From the NCBI RefSeq assembly GCF_028765345.1, contig NZ_JARAJZ010000012.1, positions 60,682 through 124,681 on the forward strand: a stretch of 64,000 bases of DNA, given 5' to 3'. The position numbers and the translations under genes are program-made. The stretch is from Sporolactobacillus sp. CQH2019 (GTDB taxonomy: Bacteria; Bacillota; Bacilli; Bacillales; Sporolactobacillaceae). How positions within the stretch are numbered: position 1 is the stretch's first letter; every line of letters starts with the position of its first letter. Below the pieces are notes generated by a model. That model did not search any database. It was not told where the DNA came from and was given only the letters and a program-made list of their open reading frames with translations. This document shows positions 54,818-63,478 of this stretch, piece after piece.

Positions 54818-55248
54818 AAAAACTCCCCCTGTTTTTCTTAATGTCGCAACTCACAAATTTAACTATAGCCTATCCATGAAAAAAAATAAATATTAAAAAC
54901 AGGCAAAAGGCGAAAATTAAAAAGCATTTTTTATAAATCGTTCGCTTTTCAAACAATTTTCACCCCTGAGCGTCCGTTTTTTCCTGAACACATCCTATAG
55001 ATAGGAACTATGTCCTGCTCCCCGTCTCTTTCAGACAACACGGCGCTGCCGGATGGATTCCGTCTCTCTTTTATACAAGCACCTATTTAATCTATCCCGC
55101 ACACCTTCCCAAGTTTAGATCATTTCACAGAAAAACGGACAAGTTTTGTTATATTTTCTGACATAGTGTTCGATCATCCGTATTTGTGGGTGACTTTTTC
55201 GTTCTGCTATAATAAATGTGATTATTATAGGCAAGAGGGGGAATAAAT

Positions 55249-55608
55249 ATGGAACATCTTCTGTTTATCGAAACCGGCGTCGGGGTTGATGTGCACGGTC
55301 AGGATGTGACAACAGCTGCGGTACGTGCGGTCATTGACGCCATCCATAAAAACTCAATGCCCGGCATTACCGAATTTCTGCCTGACCATGATCTGAACAA
55401 TATGAAGGTCAATATCCGTCTGGCTGTTCCACTTGACAAGGATTCCCTGGACAGAGACAAGGTGAAAGCCGAAATACCGTACGGAACGGTCACTGTCGAC
55501 GTTGCGGACGGCGGAATGGCGGCCCCGAGCGGCATTGTTCTGAAGGAAAAAAACGATAAGAATGACCTGATGTATATTGTCAACGCCTCTGTCGAAGTCG
55601 GCTATTGA
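55249..55608 (+). CDS. Lin0512-family protein
   Basis: A 119-aa protein of the Lin0512 family, cytosolic and of unknown function. The N-terminus LLFIETGVGVDVHGQDVTTAAVRAVIDAI and the C-terminal YIVNASVEVGY are family hallmarks. AGAGGGGGA lies before the ATG, and TATAAT at 55208-55213 is a likely -10 (with TTGTGG at 18 bases). Monocistronic with its own terminator. Confidence 0.85.
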   Translation: MEHLLFIETGVGVDVHGQDVTTAAVRAVIDAIHKNSMPGITEFLPDHDLNNMKVNIRLAVPLDKDSLDRDKVKAEIPYGTVTVDVADGGMAAPSGIVLKEKNDKNDLMYIVNASVEVGY

Positions 55609-55808
55609 TACAGAATAATTGCAGCGTCCAATCTGCAGCGAAAACGCCGGCTTAACAGGTACAAGCGACTAAAAATGATCGGGTTTTCCGTTTCCCGCCA
55701 AGATCCGATCGGGTTCATGCGGGCAGCGGATGATATCTGCCCAAGCGGTCCAAAAACACGTACGGAAATAATCATTGTGAAGGACCTGTAACGGGCCCGG
55801 ATCACAGA

Positions 55809-55840
55809 CTCCGATTCTGTTTGAATCGGAGCTTTTATTT
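55809..55840 (+). terminator. terminator after Lin0512 gene
   Basis: CTCCGATTC pairs perfectly with GAATCGGAG around five bases, followed by CTTTTATTT. It lies 200 bases after the stop; the gap and the rest up to 56190 contain no gene I recognise. Confidence 0.8.
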
Positions 55841-56192
55841 ACGCGTTTGGATATGCGACCAGGCGTTGAAAGCCCGATACAGGCCCGGCCGCGGGACGAG
55901 CCTCGCGCGCGTGATCGACAATAGGAGCGCAAGCCGCCGGCCTGGATGAGCCGCCGCGGATAGTTGACAACCGGATGACGGTGCACTTTGCCGACCCGGC
56001 TGACAAAGAAATACGAGTCTGTTTTCCATGAATCTTTTTCTAAAGATCCGCTCTCTATCTCTAATTTAGTTAAAAATCCGTGATTGAACGCTGTGACTCT
56101 GGAATGAGGAACGATGATGGATTCAACATTTTTGCGGCCGCCGGATGATGAAGATACTCACTCCATTTTTAGCGGTGTAAATCTGAAAAAGT

Positions 56193-56372
56193 TATAATAG
56201 GCGTAACGATCTGAAGGGGTGAAAGATGAGACTGAAATTGCCAGGTGCGTAACTGGATGACGTACTGGTTCATTTGGCCATTCCACGGCCATCGACTTTG
56301 GGAACCGGATAGAGGCAGACAGCAAACCGCCCCCATTTTGAAAAGCTATCAAAATGAGGGCCGCCTTTTATT
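56193..56372 (+). other. candidate short transcript with 8-codon ORF, antisense tail to gerW-like gene
   Basis: TATAAT (56193-56198) precedes GAAGGGGTG and an ORF of only eight codons (56226-56252). The stretch ends in the hairpin CCCCATTTTGA / TCAAAATGAGGG (56330-56360) plus CCGCCTTTTATTT. The -35 is poor. This could be a small RNA or leader peptide transcript that overlaps the 3' end of the opposite gene. Speculative. Confidence 0.3.
56330..56372. terminator. hairpin at the gerW-like gene end
   Basis: CCCCCATTTTGA pairs with TCAAAATGAGGG around about seven bases; TTTTATTT follows on the plus strand. On the minus strand it begins at the stop codon of the gerW-like gene and could end that transcript. 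Confidence 0.65.
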
Positions 56373-56758
56373 TCTTGATCGATTTTTTAATAATCAGGGC
56401 CAGTCCCAATGTAAATATGGTAGCAATCAGAATAAAGAAGTTTATATCGACGGCCGGTTTGAACGTGGTTTTTTCCTCAGTAATTTCGTAGAAACCAAGC
56501 GGTTTGACCGAAAGATATCCGCCTCCTCCACCTCCCCTGTCCGTAGGCAAATCATCTTTTCTTGCCGCGGTACCGCCACCGCCCGCCCATATACCGGACC
56601 CTCGCCACGGGGACGATTTGTTTTTTGCCGGCATCGATGGTTTCTCCGAAAACGGTTGAGACGTCCTTTGGCTTCAAAAAGCGCGTAAAAAAGCGCTCAA
56701 CAAATGATGAAGGCTCGCTGTCTGCCTGACGATTTAATGAGTCACCCGTTTTTTCCAT
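56368..56758 (-). pseudogene. GerW/YtfJ-family sporulation protein, frameshifted
   Basis: Two overlapping minus-strand frames together make one GerW-like protein of about 130 aa. Frame 1 (56758 to about 56590) reads FVERFFTRFLKPKDVSTVFG and KKQIVPVARVRY, then runs into a stop at 56552. Frame 2 continues GGGGTAARKDDLPTDRGGGG, then YLSVKPLGFYEITEEKTTF, and ends in a C-terminal membrane helix and a basic tail. A single-base shift near the G-rich run at 56575-56590 joins them. AAGGAGG stands eight bases before the ATG. Real mutation or a sequencing error in the G-run are both possible. The family is sporulation/germination related. Confidence 0.7.
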
Positions 56759-56976
56759 CCGTCATTCCTCCTTTTTCGCAGCCTGTATAACCCAAACGGC
56801 TGCTGCATGAGTGAGTCTTGAAACCGAACGCGTCGGCACCATTACATCATTAATCATTTCGCCGCAGCCACATGAATCACCTTTTTTATCAGGGAGATGA
56901 ACGAAGCGAAAAAGCTTCTTCTATGGCAACATCGTGTCGACGGCCGACCGTTAAAAATCCCCCCCGCCGGCCATCC

Positions 56977-57318
56977 TTAGGCCTCTTCTCCTTTACTGTT
57001 ACTATTTTTGAAGCGCTTCTTTAATTTATCCTGATGCGCCCGTACAATCTCTTCAAGGCTTATGTGATAGAGGCCGGCAAGAACGGCCAGATTGGACAGC
57101 ACATCGCCCATTTCTTCAGCCAGATTTTGTCGGATTTCGCTTTTCGACTTTTTCCGTTCTTCAGGATGATCCCGGCCAATCTCATAGGCACGGACAGCTC
57201 TGGACACTTCACCGACTTCTTCCATTAAAAATCCCGCCCTGATAAACGGGCCGAGGTCTTTCCAGCCCCTTTTGCTGTAGAAGTTTATCTCCCAATCCTG
57301 TACCTCCGACAGATTCAT
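56977..57318 (-). CDS. MazG-like nucleotide pyrophosphohydrolase
   Basis: A 113-aa all-alpha NTP pyrophosphohydrolase. The Mg-binding acidic pattern is FLMEEVGEVSRAV followed by NLAEEMGDVLSNLAVLA. Single-domain length, as in house-cleaning dUTPase-like or MazG-like enzymes. The lysine-rich C-terminus is not conserved. Monocistronic; no neighbour suggests a substrate. Confidence 0.85.
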   Translation of the reverse strand: MNLSEVQDWEINFYSKRGWKDLGPFIRAGFLMEEVGEVSRAVRAYEIGRDHPEERKKSKSEIRQNLAEEMGDVLSNLAVLAGLYHISLEEIVRAHQDKLKKRFKNSNSKGEEA

Positions 57319-57515
57319 TGTACCCTTCCCCCTGTCCCCTTATTGCGTTTGTTTTCAGTTTAACATGCCAGCTCATTGCGTGACCGTGCAGCGGATTTCT
57401 TTGCCGATTCTGCCGCCGCTCTTTATGCGGCCCTACCCCAATAAACAGAATGAGTCATCCATTTATTAAGGCGCAGGCACGGACAGCGAAAATCAGGGAT
57501 ATCGTCTTCTTTATC

Positions 57516-57556
57516 TTTACACATATATTTACATGTGTAAACAAAGCTTCTATAAT
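57516..57556 (+). promoter_or_regulatory. NiaR-like operator over the promoter of the niacin operon
   Basis: TTTACACAT and ATGTGTAAA form an inverted repeat (57516-57541). Its right part contains the -35 TTTACA (57528-57533); TATAAT (57551-57556) follows at 17 bases. A repressor bound here would block RNA polymerase. NiaR (YrxA) is the known niacin-responsive repressor of such genes in Firmicutes; its gene is not in this window. Confidence 0.65.
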
Positions 57557-57636
57557 GAGAACAAGCAATCCTACAATCATGAGAAAAGCGTTTATTCTCT
57601 GCAGACGCTGCAATCATTACAAATCGGGAGGACGTT

Positions 57637-58842
57637 ATGTCAATCGTAAATCAGCAATCGAACAGAAAGTTATTGGGTGTCGCCGGCCTGGCCTGGCTGT
57701 TCGACGCCATGGACGTCGGTATGTTATCTTTTATTATTGCGGCACTGAAACCGGAATGGCATCTAAATGAAGTCCAGATGGGCTGGATCGGCAGCATCAG
57801 TTCAATCGGCATGGCGGTCGGTGCCCTGATTTTCGGGCTTCTGGCCGATCGGGCCGGCAGAAAGATTGTTCTAATCTTTACCTTATTGCTGTTCTCGCTC
57901 GGCGGCGGCTTTTCCGCGCTGGCCGCCGGGCTCGGCATTTTCCTTTTTCTGCGTTTCTTCGTCGGCATGGGCCTGGGCGGTGAACTTCCCGTCGCTTCCA
58001 CACTTGTCTCCGAAAGCGTGCCCACTGACAAACGGGGACGGATCGTCGTCCTGCTGGAAAGTTTCTGGGCCGCCGGCTGGATCGCCGCCGCTTTGATTTC
58101 TTATTTTATTATCCCTTATTACGGTTGGCGCATCGCTCTGATCATCGGTGCGGTGCCGGCTTTCTACGCGATTTATTTAAGATGGAACATCCACGACTCG
58201 TCCAGATATTTGGCCCAAAAACAGGAGTCAAATCATCATGTTATCAGAAACATCGCCGAAGTGTGGTCGAAAAATTATGTCAGACGGACCGTGATGCTCT
58301 GGGTGCTGTGGTTCTGTGTCGTCTTCTCGTATTACGGCATGTTTTTATGGCTCCCGAGCATTGTCGTACTGAAAGGCTTCAGCCTTGTCAAGAGTTTCCA
58401 ATATGTACTGATCATGACACTGGCTCAGCTGCCCGGCTATTTCACGGCCGCCTGGCTGATTGAAAAGTGGGGAAGAAAATGGGTACTGATCGTTTATCTG
58501 ATCGGCACGGCCGTAAGCGCCTATTTCTTCGGAATTGCCTCAGCACTGCCGCTGCTCCTGACTTCGGGCATTCTGCTCTCCTTCTTTAATCTCGGCGCCT
58601 GGGGGGCGCTTTACGCTTATTCGCCCGAACAGTATCCGACCGCAATCCGCGGGACAGGAACGGGTATGTCCGCAGCATTCGGACGGGTCGGCGGCATCTT
58701 CGGCCCGCTGCTCGTCGGTTATCTGGTCACGCAGCATTTTTCGATCGCATTTGTCTTTGCCATTTTCTGTGCCTCGATCATTCTCGGCGTGCTTGCCGTG
58801 CTCGTGCTCGGAAAAGAAACAATGAATAAAGAATTGACCTGA
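57637..58842 (+). CDS. niaP: niacin permease, MFS family
   Basis: Membrane transporter of 401 aa with 12 predicted helices. MFS motif LLADRAGRKIVLI between helices 2 and 3; GMGLGGELPVASTLVSESVP and the C-terminal YSPEQYPTAIRGTGTGMSAAFGRVGG are typical of the NiaP/benzoate-type clade. GGGAGG lies five bases before the ATG. The next gene encodes a nicotinamidase-like enzyme and a NiaR-like palindrome covers the promoter, supporting nicotinic acid or nicotinamide uptake for NAD salvage. Confidence 0.85.
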   Translation: MSIVNQQSNRKLLGVAGLAWLFDAMDVGMLSFIIAALKPEWHLNEVQMGWIGSISSIGMAVGALIFGLLADRAGRKIVLIFTLLLFSLGGGFSALAAGLGIFLFLRFFVGMGLGGELPVASTLVSESVPTDKRGRIVVLLESFWAAGWIAAALISYFIIPYYGWRIALIIGAVPAFYAIYLRWNIHDSSRYLAQKQESNHHVIRNIAEVWSKNYVRRTVMLWVLWFCVVFSYYGMFLWLPSIVVLKGFSLVKSFQYVLIMTLAQLPGYFTAAWLIEKWGRKWVLIVYLIGTAVSAYFFGIASALPLLLTSGILLSFFNLGAWGALYAYSPEQYPTAIRGTGTGMSAAFGRVGGIFGPLLVGYLVTQHFSIAFVFAIFCASIILGVLAVLVLGKETMNKELT

Positions 58843-58926
58843 AAACAGGAGGGATACAGTGCTTTTTTATTCTTTCTTCCGTAAAATTAAAGTAATCAGT
58901 ATGCATAAGAAACGAGGGGAAATGAA

Positions 58927-59487
58927 GTGGCAAATAAAGCGCTGATCATTGTTGACTACACCGTCGATTTTGTCGCCGCTGACGGAAAACTGACATGCGG
59001 CCGGCCCGGACAGAAGATCGAGAACAATATTGTCGGTCTCGCCGAACAATTCGTTGCCGATCAGTCATGGATCGTTCTGGCCGTCGACCGGCATGAAAAA
59101 GGCGATCGCTGGCATCCGGAAACAAAACTGTTCCCGCCGCATAATATCGCCGGCACTCACGGCCGCGACTTTTACGGAAAATTGGAAACATGGTATCAGA
59201 AGAACAGAGACTATCCGAGACTCTATTATATGGATAAGACGAGATACAGCGCATTTGCCGGGACCGATCTCGACATGCGGCTGCGCGCCCGCCGAGTGGA
59301 TGAAATCGACGTCTGCGGCGTCTGCACTGACATCTGCCTGCTCCATACGCTGGTCGATGCCTATAATCTCGGCTACAAACTGGTTGTCCACGCGGATGCC
59401 GCCGCAAGTTTCAACCAGCAAGGGCACGACTGGGCACTGCAGCACTTCAAGAATACGCTCGGCGCGGACGTTGTCGGCGGAGAGTAG
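58927..59487 (+). CDS. pncA: nicotinamidase (cysteine hydrolase family)
   Basis: Cytosolic amidase of 186 aa that converts nicotinamide to nicotinate. The catalytic Asp is in LIIVDYTVDFV, Lys in YMDKTRYSAF, and the nucleophile Cys in VCGVCTDICLLHT; metal-site residues are in VDRHEKGDRWHPET. GTG start with GAGGGG about seven bases upstream. It is 84 bases after niaP and likely co-transcribed. Confidence 0.9.
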   Translation: MANKALIIVDYTVDFVAADGKLTCGRPGQKIENNIVGLAEQFVADQSWIVLAVDRHEKGDRWHPETKLFPPHNIAGTHGRDFYGKLETWYQKNRDYPRLYYMDKTRYSAFAGTDLDMRLRARRVDEIDVCGVCTDICLLHTLVDAYNLGYKLVVHADAAASFNQQGHDWALQHFKNTLGADVVGGE

Positions 59488-59901
59488 TCCGACGCCGGTT
59501 CCAGGTTCAGACGGAGCGGAGCACATCATTCGCGGTGATTTTCATAAATCGATTTTAGGCAGAGACAGCCAAACGGTAACTGTGGCTGCTTAAAAGATTT
59601 TCGCCTGAAACTTTCAGAATGACCTGCAGGTTACCAATATGGGGACAAAATAGCAGTCAAGGAACAGCCGCCCAGTAAGGAAGCTGCGACTTCTGTTTTT
59701 CCGGATAGATGACGACTGATGGTACGGCCCCCCTGACTGTGGCTGTGATCGCAATAAAACAGAAACTATGCTTATTCTAAACTTCTTAAAAAATCATATG
59801 ATTTAACTGGAGTAAATAGGAAATTATCGGCAGCGGCAGGTGAGAACGCCCGGGTGAATATATAATCGGCAATTTTTTTAAAGCGCTTTTTTAGAAACGT
59901 C

Positions 59902-59930
59902 TTTAAAGTTTCGTGAAGATGTACTATAAT
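59902..59930 (+). promoter_or_regulatory. upstream promoter of the ECF importer operon
   Basis: TTTAAA (59902-59907), 17 bases, TATAAT (59925-59930). The half-site TTCGTGAA (59910-59917) lies in the spacer. A second -10-like TATAAT (60031-60036) is placed similarly after the same half-site. The gap 59488-59900 shows no gene. Confidence 0.5.
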
Positions 59931-60007
59931 ATTTATTGCTGAACGAAAGTTAAAAATTGTACGCTGCGTATCTTATCTTATGCATCTGCATCTGCGGTTT
60001 AAACGAA

Positions 60008-60023
60008 TCACGAAGATTCGTGA
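60008..60023. promoter_or_regulatory. palindromic operator TCACGAA-ga-TTCGTGA
   Basis: A perfect seven-base inverted repeat with two central bases. TCACGAAGAT recurs at 60089-60098 and TTCGTGAA at 59910-59917, so three related sites lie within 190 bases upstream of the metal importer. It does not match the NikR consensus (GTATGA-N16-TCATAC). The binding protein is unknown; its metal response is inferred from the downstream genes. Confidence 0.6.
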
Positions 60024-60083
60024 AATAATCTATAATTATAGGTAGACTGCGGATAAATAGTTTTTGTAGATAAGGGTACTTTT

Positions 60084-60150
60084 GAGGGTCACGAAGATCG
60101 ATTAACTTTTTGATTTCATCAAAGAGTTAATTGGCAGTCGTGACTCTTTT
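60084..60150 (+). promoter_or_regulatory. long two-tier leader hairpin before the nickel/cobalt importer
   Basis: The outer stem GTCACGA/TCGTGAC (60088-60094 with 60138-60144, extendable by GAG/CTC) and the inner stem ATTAACTTTTTGAT/ATCAAAGAGTTAAT (60101-60114 with 60118-60131, one G-U) are separated by a six-by-six internal loop AGATCG/TGGCAG. CTCTTTTGCTTGTTTTGG follows. It could be a conditional terminator. It does not resemble the four-way-junction NiCo riboswitch I know. Confidence 0.55.
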
Positions 60151-60234
60151 GCTTGTTTTGGTCATGTTTCTAATCAGCTTTCAGAGCCCTTCACCTATGT
60201 ATCGTTAAATTCATTAGAGAGGCAGGAATGGAAG

Positions 60235-61221
60235 ATGCATATACCCGATAACTATTTAAGCCCTGAAACCTGTGCTGTCATGGGTGCAGTCATGGTGCCG
60301 GTCCTCATCGTATCCGTCAGAAATGTCAAAAACAAATTTTCTCGCAAACGGCTTTCTTTGATCGGTGTCGGTTCCGCTTTATCTTTTCTAATGATGATGT
60401 TTAACGTGCCCGTTCCGGGCGGCACAACCGCACATGCGGTGGGAGGCACGCTGCTTGCCATCCTGCTCGGTCCGGAGGCGGCCTGTCTGGCGATTGCCTC
60501 GTCCTTGCTCATTCAATCTCTGATCTTCGGTGACGGCGGCGTCCTTTCCTACGGCGCGAATATTTTCAATATGGCATTTGTCATGCCGTTTGCCGGCTGG
60601 TTTCTTTATACAATGCTGATGAAACTATTTAAATTCAGGCAGGGGAAAATCATCGCCGCAGCGATTGCCTCCTACATTGCCATCAACCTTTCGGCCCTGT
60701 TCGCAGGCATTGAATTGGGTATCCAGCCGCTGCTGTTCACCAATGCGCACGGTGTGCCGCTTTACGCGCCCTATCCGCTCAATATTTCAATACCGGCCAT
60801 GCTGATCGCCCACTTAACGATGGCAGGCATTGCCGAAATAGTTTTCACTGCTGGTATACTGACCTTCATTATGAAAGTATCGCCTGATCTGTTGAACGAA
60901 GATGCGCCGCTGCACTCCCGCAAGCTGTCGTTGCTCATGCTTGTTCTCATTCCGCTGACACCGTTCGGCCTGCTGGCCTCGGCCTCTGCCTGGGGTGAAT
61001 GGGATCCGTCCGAACTCGCCAAAAAAATCGGCTATACCCCAAGCGGCATGACGCATGGCTTCAATTATCATGCCTTGATACCCGGCTATTCCGTATCCGG
61101 GCTGCCGGACATCGCAGGATACATCCTTTCTGCACTTGCCGGTGTCGCGATTATTGTCATTTTCTACCGTCTGCTTGCCGGCAGGCGCAATAAACCCGGA
61201 AACGGCAAGGCGGTTCAGTAA
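60235..61221 (+). CDS. ECF-type nickel/cobalt importer, substrate-binding membrane subunit (CbiM/NikM)
   Basis: Membrane protein of 328 aa. The mature N-terminus MHIPDNYLSPETC is the metal site of CbiM/NikM, where residues 1-2 and a later His coordinate Ni or Co. VPVPGGTTAHAVGGTLLAILLGPEAA and FGDGGVLSYGANIFNMAF are family signatures. The C-terminal part (from about residue 225) is a fused NikN/CbiN-like segment with another helix. GAGGCAGG precedes the ATG. Its stop overlaps the next ATG. No cobalamin riboswitch was seen upstream, so nickel is at least as likely as cobalt. Confidence 0.9.
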   Translation: MHIPDNYLSPETCAVMGAVMVPVLIVSVRNVKNKFSRKRLSLIGVGSALSFLMMMFNVPVPGGTTAHAVGGTLLAILLGPEAACLAIASSLLIQSLIFGDGGVLSYGANIFNMAFVMPFAGWFLYTMLMKLFKFRQGKIIAAAIASYIAINLSALFAGIELGIQPLLFTNAHGVPLYAPYPLNISIPAMLIAHLTMAGIAEIVFTAGILTFIMKVSPDLLNEDAPLHSRKLSLLMLVLIPLTPFGLLASASAWGEWDPSELAKKIGYTPSGMTHGFNYHALIPGYSVSGLPDIAGYILSALAGVAIIVIFYRLLAGRRNKPGNGKAVQ

Positions 61222-62024
61222 TGAATCAGACAACGCAGCTTCCAAGCTGGCTCACCGAAACTGATGAGTATGAGCCGGCCGTGCAAAAAAATCATTTTGT
61301 CGATAGAAATATTCAAACGCTGCAGAGAATTTTGCTTACGATGCAAAAAACGGAAGAGCCGAAGGGCTTTTTAGCGGGCACTCAGGCAGCTGTTAAACTG
61401 CCCTTTTTTTGCCTGATGATTCTATGGGTATCGCTGAGCCGATCATCTGCTTTCTTACTTATCTTCTCAACGCTTCTGCTGCTGATACTGAGCGTATCGC
61501 CGCTGAAACTGATTCAGCAATGTCTCGTGCCCGGCCTCACAGCTGCAGCGCTGATGTTCATCACACTTGTGCCGGCATGGCTGCTCGGTTACAGTCAGCT
61601 GCTCAATCCGCTCATTCTTAAATCGTGGATGACGGTGACACTGACTGTATTGCTTGCCGCTACAACGCCGCGTGACGATCTGATTGCAGCACTGAAAGTG
61701 TTCCGTATGCCGGATACATTCATTCTTGTGCTGGACATTACGATCAATTATATTGTCATGCTGTCCCGATGCGCTCTGGCGATGTTTTACGCGATACGGC
61801 TAAGGACCGTCGGCCGCAGCAAAACGTTTCATCATTCTTTCTCCGGAATTGGCGGCACATTGTTTATTAAATCACAAATGCTCTCACAGGGGTTGCTTGA
61901 TGCGATGTATTGCCGCGGGTTTGACGGACATTATCGCAGGGCTGAACACATTCACTTTCATATGACAGACTGTCTGCTTGTCCTGACAGCTATTGCTGTG
62001 ACAATCTGTTTCTTCAGCATTTGA
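61221..62024 (+). CDS. cbiQ: ECF transporter transmembrane component (CbiQ)
   Basis: The 267-aa T-component that couples ATP hydrolysis to the M subunit. Helices lie around residues 60-140 and 245-265. The cytoplasmic coupling motifs are KVFRMPDTF-like (ALKVFRMPDTFILVLDIT) and the MYCRGFDGHYRR Ala-Arg-Gly type motif. Its start overlaps the stop of the M subunit gene (ATGA-like overlap); 15 bases before the ATPase gene. Confidence 0.9.
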   Translation: MNQTTQLPSWLTETDEYEPAVQKNHFVDRNIQTLQRILLTMQKTEEPKGFLAGTQAAVKLPFFCLMILWVSLSRSSAFLLIFSTLLLLILSVSPLKLIQQCLVPGLTAAALMFITLVPAWLLGYSQLLNPLILKSWMTVTLTVLLAATTPRDDLIAALKVFRMPDTFILVLDITINYIVMLSRCALAMFYAIRLRTVGRSKTFHHSFSGIGGTLFIKSQMLSQGLLDAMYCRGFDGHYRRAEHIHFHMTDCLLVLTAIAVTICFFSI

Positions 62025-62039
62025 AAGGGGGGCATCAAC

Positions 62040-62768
62040 TTGATCCAGTTAGATCATGTATCCTATACGTATGACGGTTCGGAAAATGCGCTGGCCGATA
62101 TATCTTTGAACATCGCGGATGGAGCTTCACTCGCTCTGATAGGCGCCAACGGCAGCGGCAAATCAACGCTGATGAAAATCATCAGCGGCCTTACCATTCC
62201 GAGTTCAGGCGTCTATCGCCTAAATAATGAGGAAATTACTGAAAAAAAGCTTAAGGATCCCCGCTTTTCCCGAATGTTTCATAAACAAATCGGTTTTGTC
62301 TTTCAAAATTCAGAAACCCAGCTTTTTTGCAGCAATGTCTGGGAGGAAATCGCTTTTGGCCCCCTGCAGATGGGCCTGACCGTTCAGGACGTTCAGGCGA
62401 GAGTAACAGAGATAATGGATTTACTGGAGATCAGCCATCTAAAAAAACGTCCGCCTTATCACCTAAGCGGAGGGGAACAAAAGCGTGTAGCAATCGCCGC
62501 AACAGCAGTGATGAACCCCGATGTTTATCTTTTTGACGAACCCATGAACAATCTTGATCCCAAGAACAAAAGCTTTTTACGCCAATTTATTTCCCGGCTT
62601 AATCAGTCCGGGAAAACGATTATCTGTTCGACGCATGATTTCGCCTATGTCGATGATCTTTTTAAGAAAGCTGCTGTTTTTTCAGAGACACATCAATTAG
62701 TCAGGTTAGACGACTACAGCCGAGTATTGGCTGACCGGGATTTCTTGACTAAAATGAATATTATCTGA
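62040..62768 (+). CDS. cbiO: ECF transporter ATP-binding component (CbiO)
   Basis: ATPase of 242 aa. Walker A GANGSGKST, Q-loop FVFQNSETQLF, signature HLSGGEQKRVAIAATA, Walker B DVYLFDEPMNNLDPKN and the H-loop CSTHDFAYV are intact. TTG start with AAGGGGGG seven bases upstream. One ATPase gene implies a homodimer. End of the operon; no clear terminator follows. Confidence 0.93.
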   Translation: MIQLDHVSYTYDGSENALADISLNIADGASLALIGANGSGKSTLMKIISGLTIPSSGVYRLNNEEITEKKLKDPRFSRMFHKQIGFVFQNSETQLFCSNVWEEIAFGPLQMGLTVQDVQARVTEIMDLLEISHLKKRPPYHLSGGEQKRVAIAATAVMNPDVYLFDEPMNNLDPKNKSFLRQFISRLNQSGKTIICSTHDFAYVDDLFKKAAVFSETHQLVRLDDYSRVLADRDFLTKMNII

Positions 62769-63222
62769 CCAGCTGCTTTTTTCTTGATTGTACTGTTTTT
62801 TTTAATTCGCATGTTGATTGTTCCGGCACTTTAGTCATCCGTAAAACCTGTTTTTAATAACTTCTCGGAGACGGTTAAAAAGAAATCTATTCTCCAATAG
62901 ACTGATAAATCCAAACATAGGGGGCTAGTATTTTTAAAAACTTTTCGACCAGTTTCTCACTCTAAATTCAGCTAATGGATAATCATCCTTTCATATTTTT
63001 TAAAATGGTTATACCCTCAACTTATGTATTCAGTCGGGCCGCGTTCTGCTCTTTTGAAGGTTCAGTCGAACGGCGGTTTATTCCGCTGAAAAAGAGGAAT
63101 ATCCTGTACGGACAAGCGTTACCTGGCGGAAACACCCGATCTTTTTCTCCATTCCGCCGCGAACTCCTGTGAATCGTGGCGAAAATCGCCGGGAAACGCC
63201 AATGTATTATTGTAAAAAGCAA

Positions 63223-63327
63223 AATATCAACAGCAACCGGCAGAATATCGACAGTAACGCGCTGAAAATCGACAGTAACGGCCAAATAATCAACAGTAAA
63301 CGAACTGGAATCAATAAGCGTGAATAA
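63223..63327. repeat. five imperfect 21-bp tandem repeats
   Basis: Units begin at 63223, 63244, 63265, 63286 and 63307 and share AATCGACAGTAACG with variation (for example AATATCAACAGCAACCGG, AATATCGACAGTAACGCG, AAAATCGACAGTAACGGC). The period of exactly 21 bases would encode a seven-residue repeat in any open frame; on the minus strand it reads VTVDF / VTVDIL / VAVDIL, but no start signal accompanies it. Confidence 0.75.
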
Positions 63328-63417
63328 TCAGAACAACAAGACCATCCCTGATTAATGGATCAGCCGCAGCCGGAGTCTGGCCCACTGGTGTGTCCGATTG
63401 ATCGATCATGGCTGGGA

Positions 63418-63478
63418 GTTTATCAGTCGTTACGTCCATTTTATCGACCGTTGCGGATGTTTATGGATCGTGGAACCG
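63418..63478. repeat. second block of related ~21-bp repeats
   Basis: GTTTATCAGTCGTTACGTCC, TTTTATCGACCGTTGCGGAT and TTTATGGATCGTGGAACC follow one another at 21 bases. TATCGAC and the CG-ending half recall the units at 63223-63327 in the same orientation, so both blocks probably arose from one array. Confidence 0.5.

Noticed and set aside
54818-55248. Possible riboswitch upstream of the nucleoside importer
   Set aside because: I looked for purine-aptamer elements here because of the transported substrate and found none.
59880-59889. AAAGCGCTTT as a catabolite-response element
   Set aside because: Short palindrome only; it lacks the 14-base cre consensus.
63223-63327. CRISPR-like array
   Set aside because: Repeats are contiguous 21-base units without spacers, and no cas gene is nearby.
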